Part shown: in pieces, positions 5,783-12,618 of the stretch
How positions within the stretch are numbered: position 1 is the stretch's first letter
How the letters are laid out: the number at the start of each line of letters is the position of its first letter
Assembly: GCA_029266295.1 (NCBI GenBank)
Contig: JAQSXD010000055.1
Location: 1 to 12,618, forward strand
Source: Bacillota bacterium
GTDB taxonomy: Bacteria; Bacillota; Clostridia; Peptostreptococcales; Anaerovoracaceae
Direction: 5' to 3'
DNA: 12,618 nt
Translations under genes and position numbers: made by a program
The notes under the pieces: model-generated
Seen by the model: only the letters and a program-made list of their open reading frames with translations
The model's database searches: none
Told to the model about the DNA's origin: nothing

Positions 5783-7147
5783 ATGAAAGTAAAGAAAATG
5801 CTTGCACTGTTTCTGGCGTTGATCATGCTGGTATCCATGGCAGCCTGCGGCTCGTCCGGAGAACCTGCTGCGCCCGAAAACGGAGGAGACACACAAGGTA
5901 AGGTTCTGAACATCTACTGCTGGAATGAAGAGTTTCAATCCCGCTTCACCGATTATTTCGAGAAGCCTGGTCTGATTCCGGAAGGTGTGAAGGTAAACTT
6001 TGTGATCACTCCAAATCAGGATAATGCGTATCAAAATGCTCTGGATGAAGCTCTGCTCAAGCAGGACAGCGCTGCAGCCGACGACAAGATCGACATTTTC
6101 CTGGTCGAAGCTGACAATGCTCTCAAGTATGTTAACACCGACTATACGCTGGATGTCGTAAACGATATCGGGCTCACGGAAGCTGATCTTGCTGATCAAT
6201 ATCAGTATACTCGTGATATCGTTACTGACAGCAACGGCAAGCAGAAGGGAACCACCTGGCAGGCAACACCCGGTCTATTTGCTTATCGCCGCTCCATTGC
6301 CAAAGATGTTCTTGGAACCGATGATCCGGCGCAGGTTCAGTCAGCGCTTTCGGACTGGGATAAATTTGACAAGGTGGCCGAGCAGGCTGCCGGCAAAGGG
6401 TACAAAATGCTGTCCGGCTACGACGATTCTTTCCGTACTTTCAACAACAACATTGTAAAGCCGTGGGTTGATTCAAGTAACAAGATTGTCATTGATCCTA
6501 ATGTTATGCGATGGATCGATCAAACCAAGCTTTATACTGACAAAGGTTATAATAATAAAACATCTCTGTGGGCTCCAGAATGGGCTGCCGACCAAGGTCC
6601 TGCGGGCAAGGTCTTCGGCTTCTTCTACTCCACATGGGGAATTAACTTCACACTTCTTGGAAACTCACTGGCAACGCCTGAGTCCGAAGGAGGCAAGGCA
6701 GAAGTTGGCAATGGAATCTTTGGTGATTACGCCGTCTGCCAGGGACCGCAGAACTATTACTGGGGCGGAACATGGATCTGTGCCGCTGCCGGAACAGACA
6801 ATGTGGATCTCGTCCGCGACATTATGTATACGCTGACCTGTGATCCGGTAACCATGAAAAAGATCACCGAGGACACACAGGATTACACCAATAACATTAC
6901 GGCCATGAATGAACTTGCAAAAAGCGACTTCAAATCGGACTTCCTGGGAGGACAGAACCATATTGCACTCTTTGCCGAGGCCGCACCGAAAATCGATATG
7001 AAAAACATTTCACCTTATGATCAGGCCATGACGGAACAGCTCAGGCTGGCCTTCAAGGATTACTTTGACGGCAAGGTGACAAAGGAACAGGCCTTCGACA
7101 ACTTCTACAGAGCAGTAATCGAGAAGCATCCGGAGCTTACCAGATAG
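5783..7147 (+). CDS. CUT1 sugar ABC transporter, substrate-binding lipoprotein
   Basis: A 454-residue extracellular solute-binding protein of the family that serves CUT1 carbohydrate ABC importers. The N-terminus has a lipoprotein signal peptide: basic MKVKK, a hydrophobic stretch, then the lipobox MAAC with the lipidated Cys22. A low-complexity linker rich in Gly, Pro and Glu follows (23-37). The mature part opens with KVLNIYCWNEEFQSRF, the first beta strand of family 1 binding proteins, and contains many Trp and Tyr residues able to stack on sugars (for example Trp201, Trp236, Tyr317, Tyr318 and Trp319, positions approximate). It is followed by two permease genes in the same direction, and cytoplasmic GH94 and GH1 enzymes are encoded nearby, so cellobiose, a short cellodextrin or another beta-glucoside is the likely ligand. 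That ligand is an inference from context. The 220-bp gap after the gene carries two hairpins. Confidence 0.9.
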   Translation: MKVKKMLALFLALIMLVSMAACGSSGEPAAPENGGDTQGKVLNIYCWNEEFQSRFTDYFEKPGLIPEGVKVNFVITPNQDNAYQNALDEALLKQDSAAADDKIDIFLVEADNALKYVNTDYTLDVVNDIGLTEADLADQYQYTRDIVTDSNGKQKGTTWQATPGLFAYRRSIAKDVLGTDDPAQVQSALSDWDKFDKVAEQAAGKGYKMLSGYDDSFRTFNNNIVKPWVDSSNKIVIDPNVMRWIDQTKLYTDKGYNNKTSLWAPEWAADQGPAGKVFGFFYSTWGINFTLLGNSLATPESEGGKAEVGNGIFGDYAVCQGPQNYYWGGTWICAAAGTDNVDLVRDIMYTLTCDPVTMKKITEDTQDYTNNITAMNELAKSDFKSDFLGGQNHIALFAEAAPKIDMKNISPYDQAMTEQLRLAFKDYFDGKVTKEQAFDNFYRAVIEKHPELTR

Positions 7148-7155
7148 AACGGAAG

Positions 7156-7173
7156 CTGTCCAAAGGCGGACAG
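7156..7173. repeat. Short hairpin after the binding-protein gene
   Basis: CTGTCC (7156-7161) pairs with GGACAG (7168-7173) around a 6-base loop, starting 8 bp after the stop codon. No T-tract follows. Confidence 0.35.
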
Positions 7174-7189
7174 TGACAAAAGCTGATAA

Positions 7190-7223
7190 CGCACGATATA
7201 GCAGATACATGCTCTATCGTGCG
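7190..7223. terminator. Strong intra-operon hairpin, probably an mRNA stabiliser or leaky terminator
   Basis: CGCACGATATAGC (7190-7202) and GCTCTATCGTGCG (7211-7223) form a 13-bp stem with one mismatch and an 8-base loop. The sequence that follows is TGCTTATTCC, not a T-run, so full termination is unlikely. Placed between the binding-protein gene and the permease genes, it fits the common pattern in which a 3' hairpin protects the upstream mRNA so that more binding protein than permease is made. Confidence 0.5.
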
Positions 7224-7367
7224 TGCTTATTCCAGATCGTTTCAACTTTATTTCAGATATCCAGGCATCGCTTAATGAAGGACAATACATAAAAGAATGC
7301 AAAGCTGCAGAGTGAGATGTTCCTTCAGTTGATGCTTATGGCGGATTAATACGATTGAGGTGAAAAA

Positions 7368-8345
7368 ATGAATTCCGTTCACAATCAGGCAACAGCTGTC
7401 CGCAAAAAAATCGGATCCATCAGCTATGCAAAATGGGGCTACATATTTCTGATCCCGTTCTTTCTCGTTTATGTTGTGTTCTCGTTTGTGCCCCTGATTT
7501 CTATTTTCTACAATAGTTTTTTCGAGAACTACATGTCTGGCCTTAAACAGGTCGGGCCCAATTTTGTCGGGTTAGAAAATTATGCGAACCTTTTCGAGAA
7601 TGATCTCGGCAAATACTTCTACAACACATTGCTGATCTGGGTACTCGGCTTTATTCCGCAGATTACCATCTCGCTGCTTCTTGCGAGCTGGTTTACAAAC
7701 CTGCGTTTACGCCTGAGGGTAACAGGGCTTTTTAAAACGATTATTTATTTGCCGAATCTGATCATGGCATCCGCCTTTGCACTGCTCTTTTTCGTACTGT
7801 TTTCTGATGCAGGACCGATGAATGACGTTTTAATGCATCTTGGAATCATCGATCAGCCATATCGCTTTTTATCTGAGGTTGCAGGTACGAGAGGCCTGGT
7901 CATAGCCATGAACTTTTTGTTATGGTTCGGCAACACCACAATCCTGCTCATGGCAGCAATCATGGGAATCGATAACTCTCTGATTGAAGCTGCTGAAATC
8001 GACGGGGCAAAATCGTTTCAGATGTTTCGGCTGATTACAATGCCACTGATCAAGCCGATTCTCATCTATGTGATGATCACTTCTATGATCGGCGGACTCC
8101 AGCTCTTCGACGTTCCTCAGATTCTAACCAACGGCAGCGGTAATCCAGACAGAACAAGCACCACGCTGATTATGTTGCTGAACAACCATTTGTACAGTAA
8201 GAATTATGGTTTGGGCGGAGCGCTCAGCGTCATTCTTCTCATTGTCAGCGCAGTTTTGAGTTTGCTTGTGTACGATTCCATGACGAGAGAACAGAGGTTG
8301 GAGAAGAGGGAGAAGAAACGGATGAAGGAGGGTGCGGGACAATGA
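7368..8345 (+). CDS. CUT1 sugar ABC transporter permease, MalF-type
   Basis: A 325-residue integral membrane permease with about six hydrophobic helices. The first is at residues 23-43 (WGYIFLIPFFLVYVVFSFVPL), the usual opening of MalF/UgpA-type permeases after a short cytoplasmic N-terminus. The cytoplasmic EAA loop that docks on the ATPase is at 207-230 (EAAEIDGAKSFQMF, then MPLIKP). The extracytoplasmic segment between helices 1 and 2 contains FVGLENYANLF, typical of the family. The C-terminal tail (305-325) is strongly charged. GAGGTG (7357-7362) lies 5 bp before the ATG. The last four bases overlap the start of the next permease gene (ATGA at 8342-8345), so the two are translationally coupled. 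No ATPase gene is seen in the locus; CUT1 systems in Firmicutes often share an MsmK-like ATPase encoded elsewhere. Confidence 0.93.
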   Translation: MNSVHNQATAVRKKIGSISYAKWGYIFLIPFFLVYVVFSFVPLISIFYNSFFENYMSGLKQVGPNFVGLENYANLFENDLGKYFYNTLLIWVLGFIPQITISLLLASWFTNLRLRLRVTGLFKTIIYLPNLIMASAFALLFFVLFSDAGPMNDVLMHLGIIDQPYRFLSEVAGTRGLVIAMNFLLWFGNTTILLMAAIMGIDNSLIEAAEIDGAKSFQMFRLITMPLIKPILIYVMITSMIGGLQLFDVPQILTNGSGNPDRTSTTLIMLLNNHLYSKNYGLGGALSVILLIVSAVLSLLVYDSMTREQRLEKREKKRMKEGAGQ

Positions 8346-9205
8346 ATAAAAAGCTTAGCAATGCTGCGCGTTTACAGTTGAAACTTTCAAGAGCATTCTG
8401 CTACATCATTTTAACATTAATTTCGGTGATGTGCCTTCTCTCCTTTTATGTACTCATCATCAATTCCACCAGATCGCATCCTGATATCCTCAGAGGATTT
8501 TCCTTTCTGCCCGGAAAGTCATTTTTCTATAATCTGAAAAGTCTGATGGCAAACGCAAACCTGCCTGTCGTTCGGGCGGTTTTCAACAGTTTGTTTGTAT
8601 CGGGATGTACTGCTTTGGTAACGACATACTTCTCGGTACTGACGGCATTTGCCATCCACGCTTATGATTTCCGGTTCAAACGGGCTGCGTTTGCCTTTAT
8701 TCTGATGATTATGATGGTTCCGTCTCAGGTGACCGCACTTGGCTTTGTGCGTCTTATGGGGACGTTCAACCTGATCGATACATTTATTCCGCTGATTGTA
8801 CCCTCTGTTGCATGCCCTATTGTGTTCTTCTTTATGAAACAGTACATGGAGGCGTCATTGCCCATTGCAATCGTTGAGGCTGCCAGAATAGATGGTTCCA
8901 ACGAGTTTCGTACCTTCAACCTTATTGTACTTCCTATTATGAAGCCTGCTATTGCAGTGCAGGGTATCTTTAGCTTTGTCACCGCATGGAATAATTACTT
9001 TGTGCCGTCGCTGATCTTGAAATCAACAGAGAACAAGACCGTTCCGCTTCTGGTCGCACAACTTCGAAATGCTGACTTTCTGAAGTTTGATATGGGGCAG
9101 GTCTATATGCTGATAACAATTGCCATCGTACCAATTGTTATTGTTTATCTGCTGCTTTCAAGATATATCATAAGGGGTATTGCTCTTGGCAGCGTGAAAG
9201 AATAG
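8342..9205 (+). CDS. CUT1 sugar ABC transporter permease, MalG-type
   Basis: A 287-residue MalG-type permease forming the second half of the membrane channel. The first helix is at about residues 18-40. The following loop has the family pattern (NSTRSHPDILRG, then FSFLPGKSFFYNLKSL). The EAA loop is at 179-202 (EAARIDGSNEFRTF, then LPIMKP), and the region around AWNNYFVPSLIL is the typical segment after it. The start overlaps the stop of the MalF-type gene, and AAGGAGGG (8325-8332) gives a good ribosome binding site inside the upstream gene. It is the last gene of the transporter operon; the bidirectional terminator begins about 70 bp downstream. Confidence 0.93.
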   Translation: MNKKLSNAARLQLKLSRAFCYIILTLISVMCLLSFYVLIINSTRSHPDILRGFSFLPGKSFFYNLKSLMANANLPVVRAVFNSLFVSGCTALVTTYFSVLTAFAIHAYDFRFKRAAFAFILMIMMVPSQVTALGFVRLMGTFNLIDTFIPLIVPSVACPIVFFFMKQYMEASLPIAIVEAARIDGSNEFRTFNLIVLPIMKPAIAVQGIFSFVTAWNNYFVPSLILKSTENKTVPLLVAQLRNADFLKFDMGQVYMLITIAIVPIVIVYLLLSRYIIRGIALGSVKE

Positions 9206-9276
9206 CGCTTTTCTCCTCAAAATAAATTTATTATAAGACTCGTACTCTACGTTGCAGCAATCACAGCTCCTCAAAT

Positions 9277-9315
9277 AAAAAAGCACTTTGATTTTCAAAA
9301 ACAAAGTGCTTTTTT
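9277..9315. terminator. Bidirectional Rho-independent terminator
   Basis: AAAAAAGCACTTTG (9277-9290) and CAAAGTGCTTTTTT (9302-9315) form a perfect stem around an 11-base loop. The stem is flanked by A6 and T6, so it can act in both directions. It ends the CUT1 transporter operon and separates it from the next regulator's promoter (-35 at 9350). Confidence 0.92.
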
Positions 9316-9349
9316 ATGCTTCGAATGCAGAAAAATCAAAAAATGATGC

Positions 9350-9378
9350 TTGACAACAGATCTGGTTATGGATAATAT
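9350..9378 (+). promoter_or_regulatory. Strong sigma-A promoter of the second LacI-type gene
   Basis: A consensus -35 box TTGACA (9350-9355), a 17-bp spacer and a near-consensus -10 box TAATAT (9373-9378). The predicted start is near 9385, giving a leader of about 40 bases. An operator-like palindrome lies in that leader. It probably drives the whole unit of regulator, metallohydrolase and TTT transporter. Confidence 0.82.
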
Positions 9379-9393
9379 AACGGTATGAGAAAA

Positions 9394-9407
9394 TGAGAAC
9401 GTTTTCA
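9394..9407. promoter_or_regulatory. LacI-family operator or cre-like palindrome in the 5' leader
   Basis: TGAGAACGTTTTCA is a 14-bp near-perfect palindrome with a central CG, the form of LacI/GalR operators. It lies 16 bp downstream of the -10 box, where a bound repressor would block transcription. With its preceding A it also fits the CcpA catabolite-response consensus with one mismatch. Autoregulation by the LacI-type protein encoded just downstream and CcpA control are both possible. Confidence 0.65.
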
Positions 9408-9424
9408 CTGAAAGGTGGTAGGAT

Positions 9425-10420
9425 ATGGCTGCGACAATTTTAGATGTAGCAGATTTGTGCGGATATTCTAAAGCAACTGTTTCCCGTGCGTTTGCCAGCC
9501 CGGATCAGGTTGCGGAGAAAACGCGACAAAGGGTATATGACGCTGCTCGTGCATTGAATTATACGCCTGATGCCATTGCGCGTGCCATGGTACGAGGGCG
9601 TACGGATAACATCGGATTTGTAATCTATGAAAAGCAGTATCCTGTAGTGCTGAATCCCTTTTATTCCCCGATTTTTGAAAGTGTACTGCAGACATGCGCA
9701 CGAAAAGGGTATAGCCTTTTTATCTCGTCTGATCGGGATTTACGTTTGCCTAATGGACAGACCTGCGTGAAAAAGCAAATGGATGGGATTATTCTTGCCG
9801 GTCAATCCGATGCACAGATGGTAATGGATCTAAGACGGCAGAATATGCCGGTTGTAGTGCTCAACAACGCAATTGATGTAGACGATTTGACCTGTGTTAC
9901 GACCGATCAGTATGGCGGTGCGCTGCTTGCCATGCAGCATCTGACCCAGCGAGGGCATCGCAAAATCGGGATTATCGCAGGCGCTTTCTCGCCCCACGTA
10001 TGCACTTCCCGTTACAATGGCTATTGTGATGCATTGAGAGAGATCGGACAGACGATTGATTATCGCTATGTTCAAACGATAGAGCCAACAGCAGAGCATG
10101 CCACACAGTGTGCGTCCATGATGCTGTCTCTGCCCGACCGACCCACCGCTATTTTCTGTACCAATGATACAATCGCAGTGGGAACGATGAAGGCTGCACT
10201 GCGTGCAGGATTAAGAATCCCCCAGGATCTTGCCATTGTGGGTTTTGATGATAGTGAAATCAGCCATCTCGTTGAACCGGAACTGACCACGGTGCGGGTG
10301 GATAAGGCTGCCATGGGCCGCATTGCGGCAGAGCAACTGGTTGCTCAAATTGAAGGAGAGCAGCCCCAAAAGCAAGTAATTCAAACGGCGGTAGAGCTGG
10401 TGGTACGACAGACAACTTAA
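9425..10420 (+). CDS. LacI/GalR-family transcriptional regulator (TTT transporter locus)
   Basis: A 331-residue LacI/GalR-type regulator. The helix-turn-helix is at residues 4-23 (TILDVADLCGYSKATVSRAF). The effector-binding domain follows from about residue 62, with IGFVIYE, DGIILAG, TTDQYGGALLAMQHL, GHRKIGIIAG and FDDSEISHLVEPELTTVRVD in family order. The hinge helix reads AIARAMVRGRT, so Met55 stands where most members have the Leu that inserts into the operator centre. The ribosome binding site is AAAGGTGG (9411-9418). The gene has its own strong promoter and operator-like site and is followed in the same direction by a metallo-beta-lactamase-fold gene and TTT transporter genes, which it probably controls. 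The effector is unknown. It differs clearly in sequence from the other LacI-type protein in the window. Confidence 0.92.
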   Translation: MAATILDVADLCGYSKATVSRAFASPDQVAEKTRQRVYDAARALNYTPDAIARAMVRGRTDNIGFVIYEKQYPVVLNPFYSPIFESVLQTCARKGYSLFISSDRDLRLPNGQTCVKKQMDGIILAGQSDAQMVMDLRRQNMPVVVLNNAIDVDDLTCVTTDQYGGALLAMQHLTQRGHRKIGIIAGAFSPHVCTSRYNGYCDALREIGQTIDYRYVQTIEPTAEHATQCASMMLSLPDRPTAIFCTNDTIAVGTMKAALRAGLRIPQDLAIVGFDDSEISHLVEPELTTVRVDKAAMGRIAAEQLVAQIEGEQPQKQVIQTAVELVVRQTT

Positions 10421-10478
10421 CGGAACGCTGTTTAGCATCCTTTGTTTTGACGAAACACGAACTATGGTGAGGTGTGTA

Positions 10479-11435
10479 TTGGAAGTAACATTTATTAATG
10501 TAGGCTATGGTGATGCGATTTTAGTGCAATCAAATGGATTTACACTGCTGCTAGACGGCGGCAGCGCAATGGCAGGGGAGTTTGAAGAGTTTCCGTTCCG
10601 GATCCCTGCGGCAGAGTACATAAAACAAACAGGTCTGTCAAAGATCGATCTGATGATTCTGTCACATATTCACGAGGATCATATCGGAGGGTTAGAGGCT
10701 ATTTTCGATCAGATTTCAGTAGGCGAAATTCGCTTGCCCTATAATCCTGCTTTATTTTCGAAATCGAAGACGCTGGCTGCTGATGGTTCTGTACCGCCCA
10801 GTGTTCATCTCTTCACTTCTGCACTTCATGCGGCAATCCGTATTCTGGAATTGGCGAAACGTCAGGCTATTCCTGTGGAAGTGTTGCAAAACGGAGATCG
10901 GATCTTCTTGCCGCAAGGCATCGTACTGACTGTACTTGCGCCATCCTCAGAAACGAGGCAGACTTTTGAGAACCTGCTTGAAGAGGCATTGACAGCAGAT
11001 GACTCCACAAATGCGCTTCTTGAACTGGATCGAACCGCAAACGACAGCAGTCTGCTTCTCAAGCTTACTGCGGAAAACACCGCATTGTTGCTGGCAGCAG
11101 ACCAGTGCCCTGACAAATGGAATCCAGAGTTCTTTTCGGCGCTCGAAAATGTAAACGTTCTCAAATTGCCGCACCATGGTCAAAAGGACAGTATAAGCGA
11201 AGAAGTTTTTTCTAAAATCCCGCTGACTCATGTCATTACAACGGCATCTTCCGATCGGCGTTATCAAAGTGCAAACCCAGAGGTATATAGTACCTTATTG
11301 CGCCTACATCCGAATGTGACGCTACTTTTTACAGATGAACGGGACTATCCCCCTTATTTCCAAAACCCTGAAGGCGCACGCGCCATTAAGCTTGTGATTG
11401 ATTCCCGTGGGATTCACACGGAATTTATCAGATAA
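10479..11435 (+). CDS. ComEC-like metallo-beta-lactamase-fold hydrolase, soluble
   Basis: About 318 residues of metallo-beta-lactamase fold resembling the C-terminal domain of ComEC/Rec2 but free-standing, with no membrane helices and no signal peptide. From the TTG start, FINVGYGDAILVQ (5-17) and LLLDGGS (23-29, Asp26) precede the metal motif SHIHEDHIGG (62-71), where His63, His65, Asp67 and His68 fit HxHxDH. NDSSLLLKL (188-196), LLLAADQ (203-209) and LPHHGQKDS (230-238, second His cluster) follow in family order. In the third position Ala-Ala-Asp replaces the more usual Thr-Gly-Asp. I prefer TTG 10479 because GGTGAGG (10466-10472) sits 6 bp upstream and the protein then starts MEVTFINVGYGD as in relatives; an in-frame ATG at 10464 lacks a ribosome binding site. 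The substrate is unknown: nuclease, phosphodiesterase or lactonase activity are all possible. It lies 30 bp before the TTT binding-protein gene. Confidence 0.8.
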   Translation: MEVTFINVGYGDAILVQSNGFTLLLDGGSAMAGEFEEFPFRIPAAEYIKQTGLSKIDLMILSHIHEDHIGGLEAIFDQISVGEIRLPYNPALFSKSKTLAADGSVPPSVHLFTSALHAAIRILELAKRQAIPVEVLQNGDRIFLPQGIVLTVLAPSSETRQTFENLLEEALTADDSTNALLELDRTANDSSLLLKLTAENTALLLAADQCPDKWNPEFFSALENVNVLKLPHHGQKDSISEEVFSKIPLTHVITTASSDRRYQSANPEVYSTLLRLHPNVTLLFTDERDYPPYFQNPEGARAIKLVIDSRGIHTEFIR

Positions 11436-11465
11436 ATTTGTTTTGATAAGAATGGAGGAATTACA

Positions 11466-12482
11466 ATGAAAAGCTCGATGAAACGATTCTTCACCGTCCT
11501 TCTGGCATTAGCTCTGCTGATATCGGTGACAGCCTGCGGTGCAAAACCTGCGGCAAACGGCTCAACGTCGGAAGATAGTGAAAAACCTGCAGACGGCTTC
11601 CCTGAAAAGCAGGTTACCATCATTATGCCTTGGAGTCTCGGCGGCGGACCGGACACCATTGCACGTCAGATTGCATCCTATGGTGAAAAATACCTTGGCG
11701 TACCTGTCATTGTGGAAAATAAGACTGGTGGCGCAGGAACAATTGCAATGGCAGCTGCGCTGCAGGCTGCGGACGACGGTTATTCTATGATCGTAGCAAA
11801 CGGCCCGTTATTCTCACTGACACCAAGCTTTCAGAACGTTAATTATTCAATCGATGATATAACACCGCTTATCGGCATGCGTGAAGTTGAATTCGTTGTT
11901 TTATCAAACCCGGGTAAGAGCGGAATCGAAACCTTGGATCAGCTCAAAGAGTATGCAGCATCAGGAAAAACCATAAAATATGCCACCACCGGAGGGCCGG
12001 GAAATGACAGCTTTACAATGATTTCAGTGCTCTTCAAGCGCTTGGGACTGCCGGCAGAAGCCGTTCCTTATGACGGCGGTCAGGATGCGATCAATGCACT
12101 GGCTGGTGGGCATGTGGACATTGCCATTGGATCCCCTCCTGTCTATCGCGATTATGTTAAGAGCGGCGAGCTTGCCTGTCTTGGTACCTTTATCCCCGAT
12201 GGCATAGAGGTTGATGGAATCGGCAGGATTCCTTCCTTCAAGGAGCAGGGAATTGATGCAGAATTTATCGGTATGGACTATTTTGCAGTAAGATCCAGTG
12301 TGGATGACGCAAAGAAAAAGGTTCTGACCGAATTTATTCAGAAGGTTTATGAGGATCCAGAGTTCCAGAAATTTATGTCTGAAATGGGAATGAAGGCATG
12401 GGACGGTACCGAAACTGAAATCCTTCAAAAGATTGATGAACAGAGCAAGTCCATGGAAGATTACATCACACTCCTCAAATAA
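11466..12482 (+). CDS. Tripartite tricarboxylate transporter (TTT) substrate-binding lipoprotein, TctC/Bug family
   Basis: A 338-residue Bug-family binding protein, the extracytoplasmic receptor of TTT secondary transporters. The signal peptide is of lipoprotein type: MKSSMKR, a hydrophobic core, then the lipobox VTAC with lipidated Cys24, followed by a Ser/Glu/Asp-rich linker (about 30-44). Family motifs are present in order: FPEKQVTIIMPWSLGGGPD (45-63) at the ligand-binding P-loop-like turn, VPVIVENKTGGAGTIA (79-94), and YATTGGPGND in the second lobe. Bug proteins bind carboxylates such as citrate, but ligands vary widely and no ligand can be read here. GGAGG (11454-11458) lies 7 bp before the ATG. 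It is followed by a strong hairpin and by a TctB-like gene, so the rest of the transporter (TctB and TctA) probably continues past the window edge. Confidence 0.92.
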   Translation: MKSSMKRFFTVLLALALLISVTACGAKPAANGSTSEDSEKPADGFPEKQVTIIMPWSLGGGPDTIARQIASYGEKYLGVPVIVENKTGGAGTIAMAAALQAADDGYSMIVANGPLFSLTPSFQNVNYSIDDITPLIGMREVEFVVLSNPGKSGIETLDQLKEYAASGKTIKYATTGGPGNDSFTMISVLFKRLGLPAEAVPYDGGQDAINALAGGHVDIAIGSPPVYRDYVKSGELACLGTFIPDGIEVDGIGRIPSFKEQGIDAEFIGMDYFAVRSSVDDAKKKVLTEFIQKVYEDPEFQKFMSEMGMKAWDGTETEILQKIDEQSKSMEDYITLLK

Positions 12483-12500
12483 CAAAATAATAAGCTTACT

Positions 12501-12545
12501 GTGCGGCGGGGAGACCTGCTTTCCGAAAGGGTCTCTCTGCCGCAC
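12501..12545. terminator. GC-rich hairpin between the TctC-type and TctB-type genes
   Basis: GTGCGGC (12501-12507) pairs with GCCGCAC (12539-12545). Further in, GAGACC (12511-12516) pairs with GGTCTC (12530-12535), leaving a 13-base loop. There is no T-run after it, so it is more likely an mRNA 3'-end stabiliser or leaky terminator than a full stop. It parallels the hairpin at 7190-7223 after the other binding-protein gene. Confidence 0.6.
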
Positions 12546-12566
12546 CCGTGAAACCGAGGTGATCGC

Positions 12567-12618
12567 ATGAAACTGAAATACAATTCGGAAATTATTTCGG
12601 GGTCAGTGTTCTTGGTCG
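12567..12618 (+). CDS. TctB-family small membrane subunit of the TTT transporter, N-terminal fragment
   Basis: Only 17 codons are visible before the window ends: MKLKYNSEIISGSVFLV. The pattern of a short basic N-terminus, then a polar residue, IISG and the start of a hydrophobic helix is typical of TctB (DUF1468) proteins, which normally have four membrane helices. GAGGTG (12556-12561) lies 5 bp before the ATG. Its place directly after a TctC-type gene supports the call. A large TctA-type permease is expected next, outside the window. Confidence 0.7.
   Translation, partial: MKLKYNSEIISGSVFLV

Noticed and set aside
5612..6199. A 195-codon open frame on the minus strand antisense to the binding-protein gene and running into the MITE-like element
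   Set aside because: No family features, it is antisense to a clearly real lipoprotein gene, and its end depends on hairpin sequence. Treated as chance.
9277..9315. The A6/T6-flanked hairpin as a possible small RNA or repeat
   Set aside because: Its form and place after the last permease gene are fully explained by a bidirectional Rho-independent terminator.

Overview
The window looks like a chromosomal carbohydrate-utilisation region of a Gram-positive, clostridia-like anaerobe (Firmicutes). The evidence is the strong AGGAGG-type ribosome binding sites, lipoprotein-anchored substrate-binding proteins, a CUT1 sugar ABC transporter without its own ATPase, and a cellobiose phosphorylase that resembles the clostridial enzyme closely. 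No rRNA, tRNA, CRISPR array, phage gene or transposase gene is visible.

Left block (1-4022, minus strand): an apparent three-gene operon read leftwards. It holds a GH94 cellobiose phosphorylase (1584-4022), a GH1 beta-glucosidase (138-1544) and the first 37 codons of a probable SAM-dependent methyltransferase that runs off the window (1-111). The divergent intergenic region (4023-4381) carries a promoter for each direction. It also has a perfect 16-bp palindrome (4284-4299) and a degenerate copy just downstream of the GH94 -10 box, which together suggest control by the adjacent LacI-family regulator.

Central block (4382-9205, plus strand): a LacI-family regulator, then a CUT1 ABC importer (lipoprotein binding protein, MalF-like permease, MalG-like permease) closed by a strong bidirectional terminator (9277-9315). 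Together with the left block this reads as a locus for importing a beta-glucoside or cello-oligosaccharide and breaking it down inside the cell by phosphorolysis (GH94) and hydrolysis (GH1). The ATPase must be encoded elsewhere. Between the regulator and the binding-protein gene lies a 289-bp non-coding element (5476-5764). It has 27-bp terminal inverted repeats (25/27 matching) bounded by TA and is filled by two long hairpins, like a MITE. It abuts the Shine-Dalgarno sequence of the transporter operon.

Right block (9350-12618, plus strand): a second regulated unit with its own promoter and an operator-like palindrome in the 5' leader. It encodes a second LacI-family regulator, a ComEC-like metallo-beta-lactamase-fold protein probably starting at TTG, a TctC/Bug-type binding lipoprotein, and the first codons of a TctB-like membrane subunit that runs off the window. 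This is a tripartite tricarboxylate transporter (TTT) system of unknown substrate, and its pairing with a LacI regulator and a soluble metallohydrolase is its unusual feature.

Both transporter operons have a strong hairpin without a T-tract directly after the binding-protein gene (7190-7223 and 12501-12545). This fits higher expression of the binding protein than of the membrane subunits.
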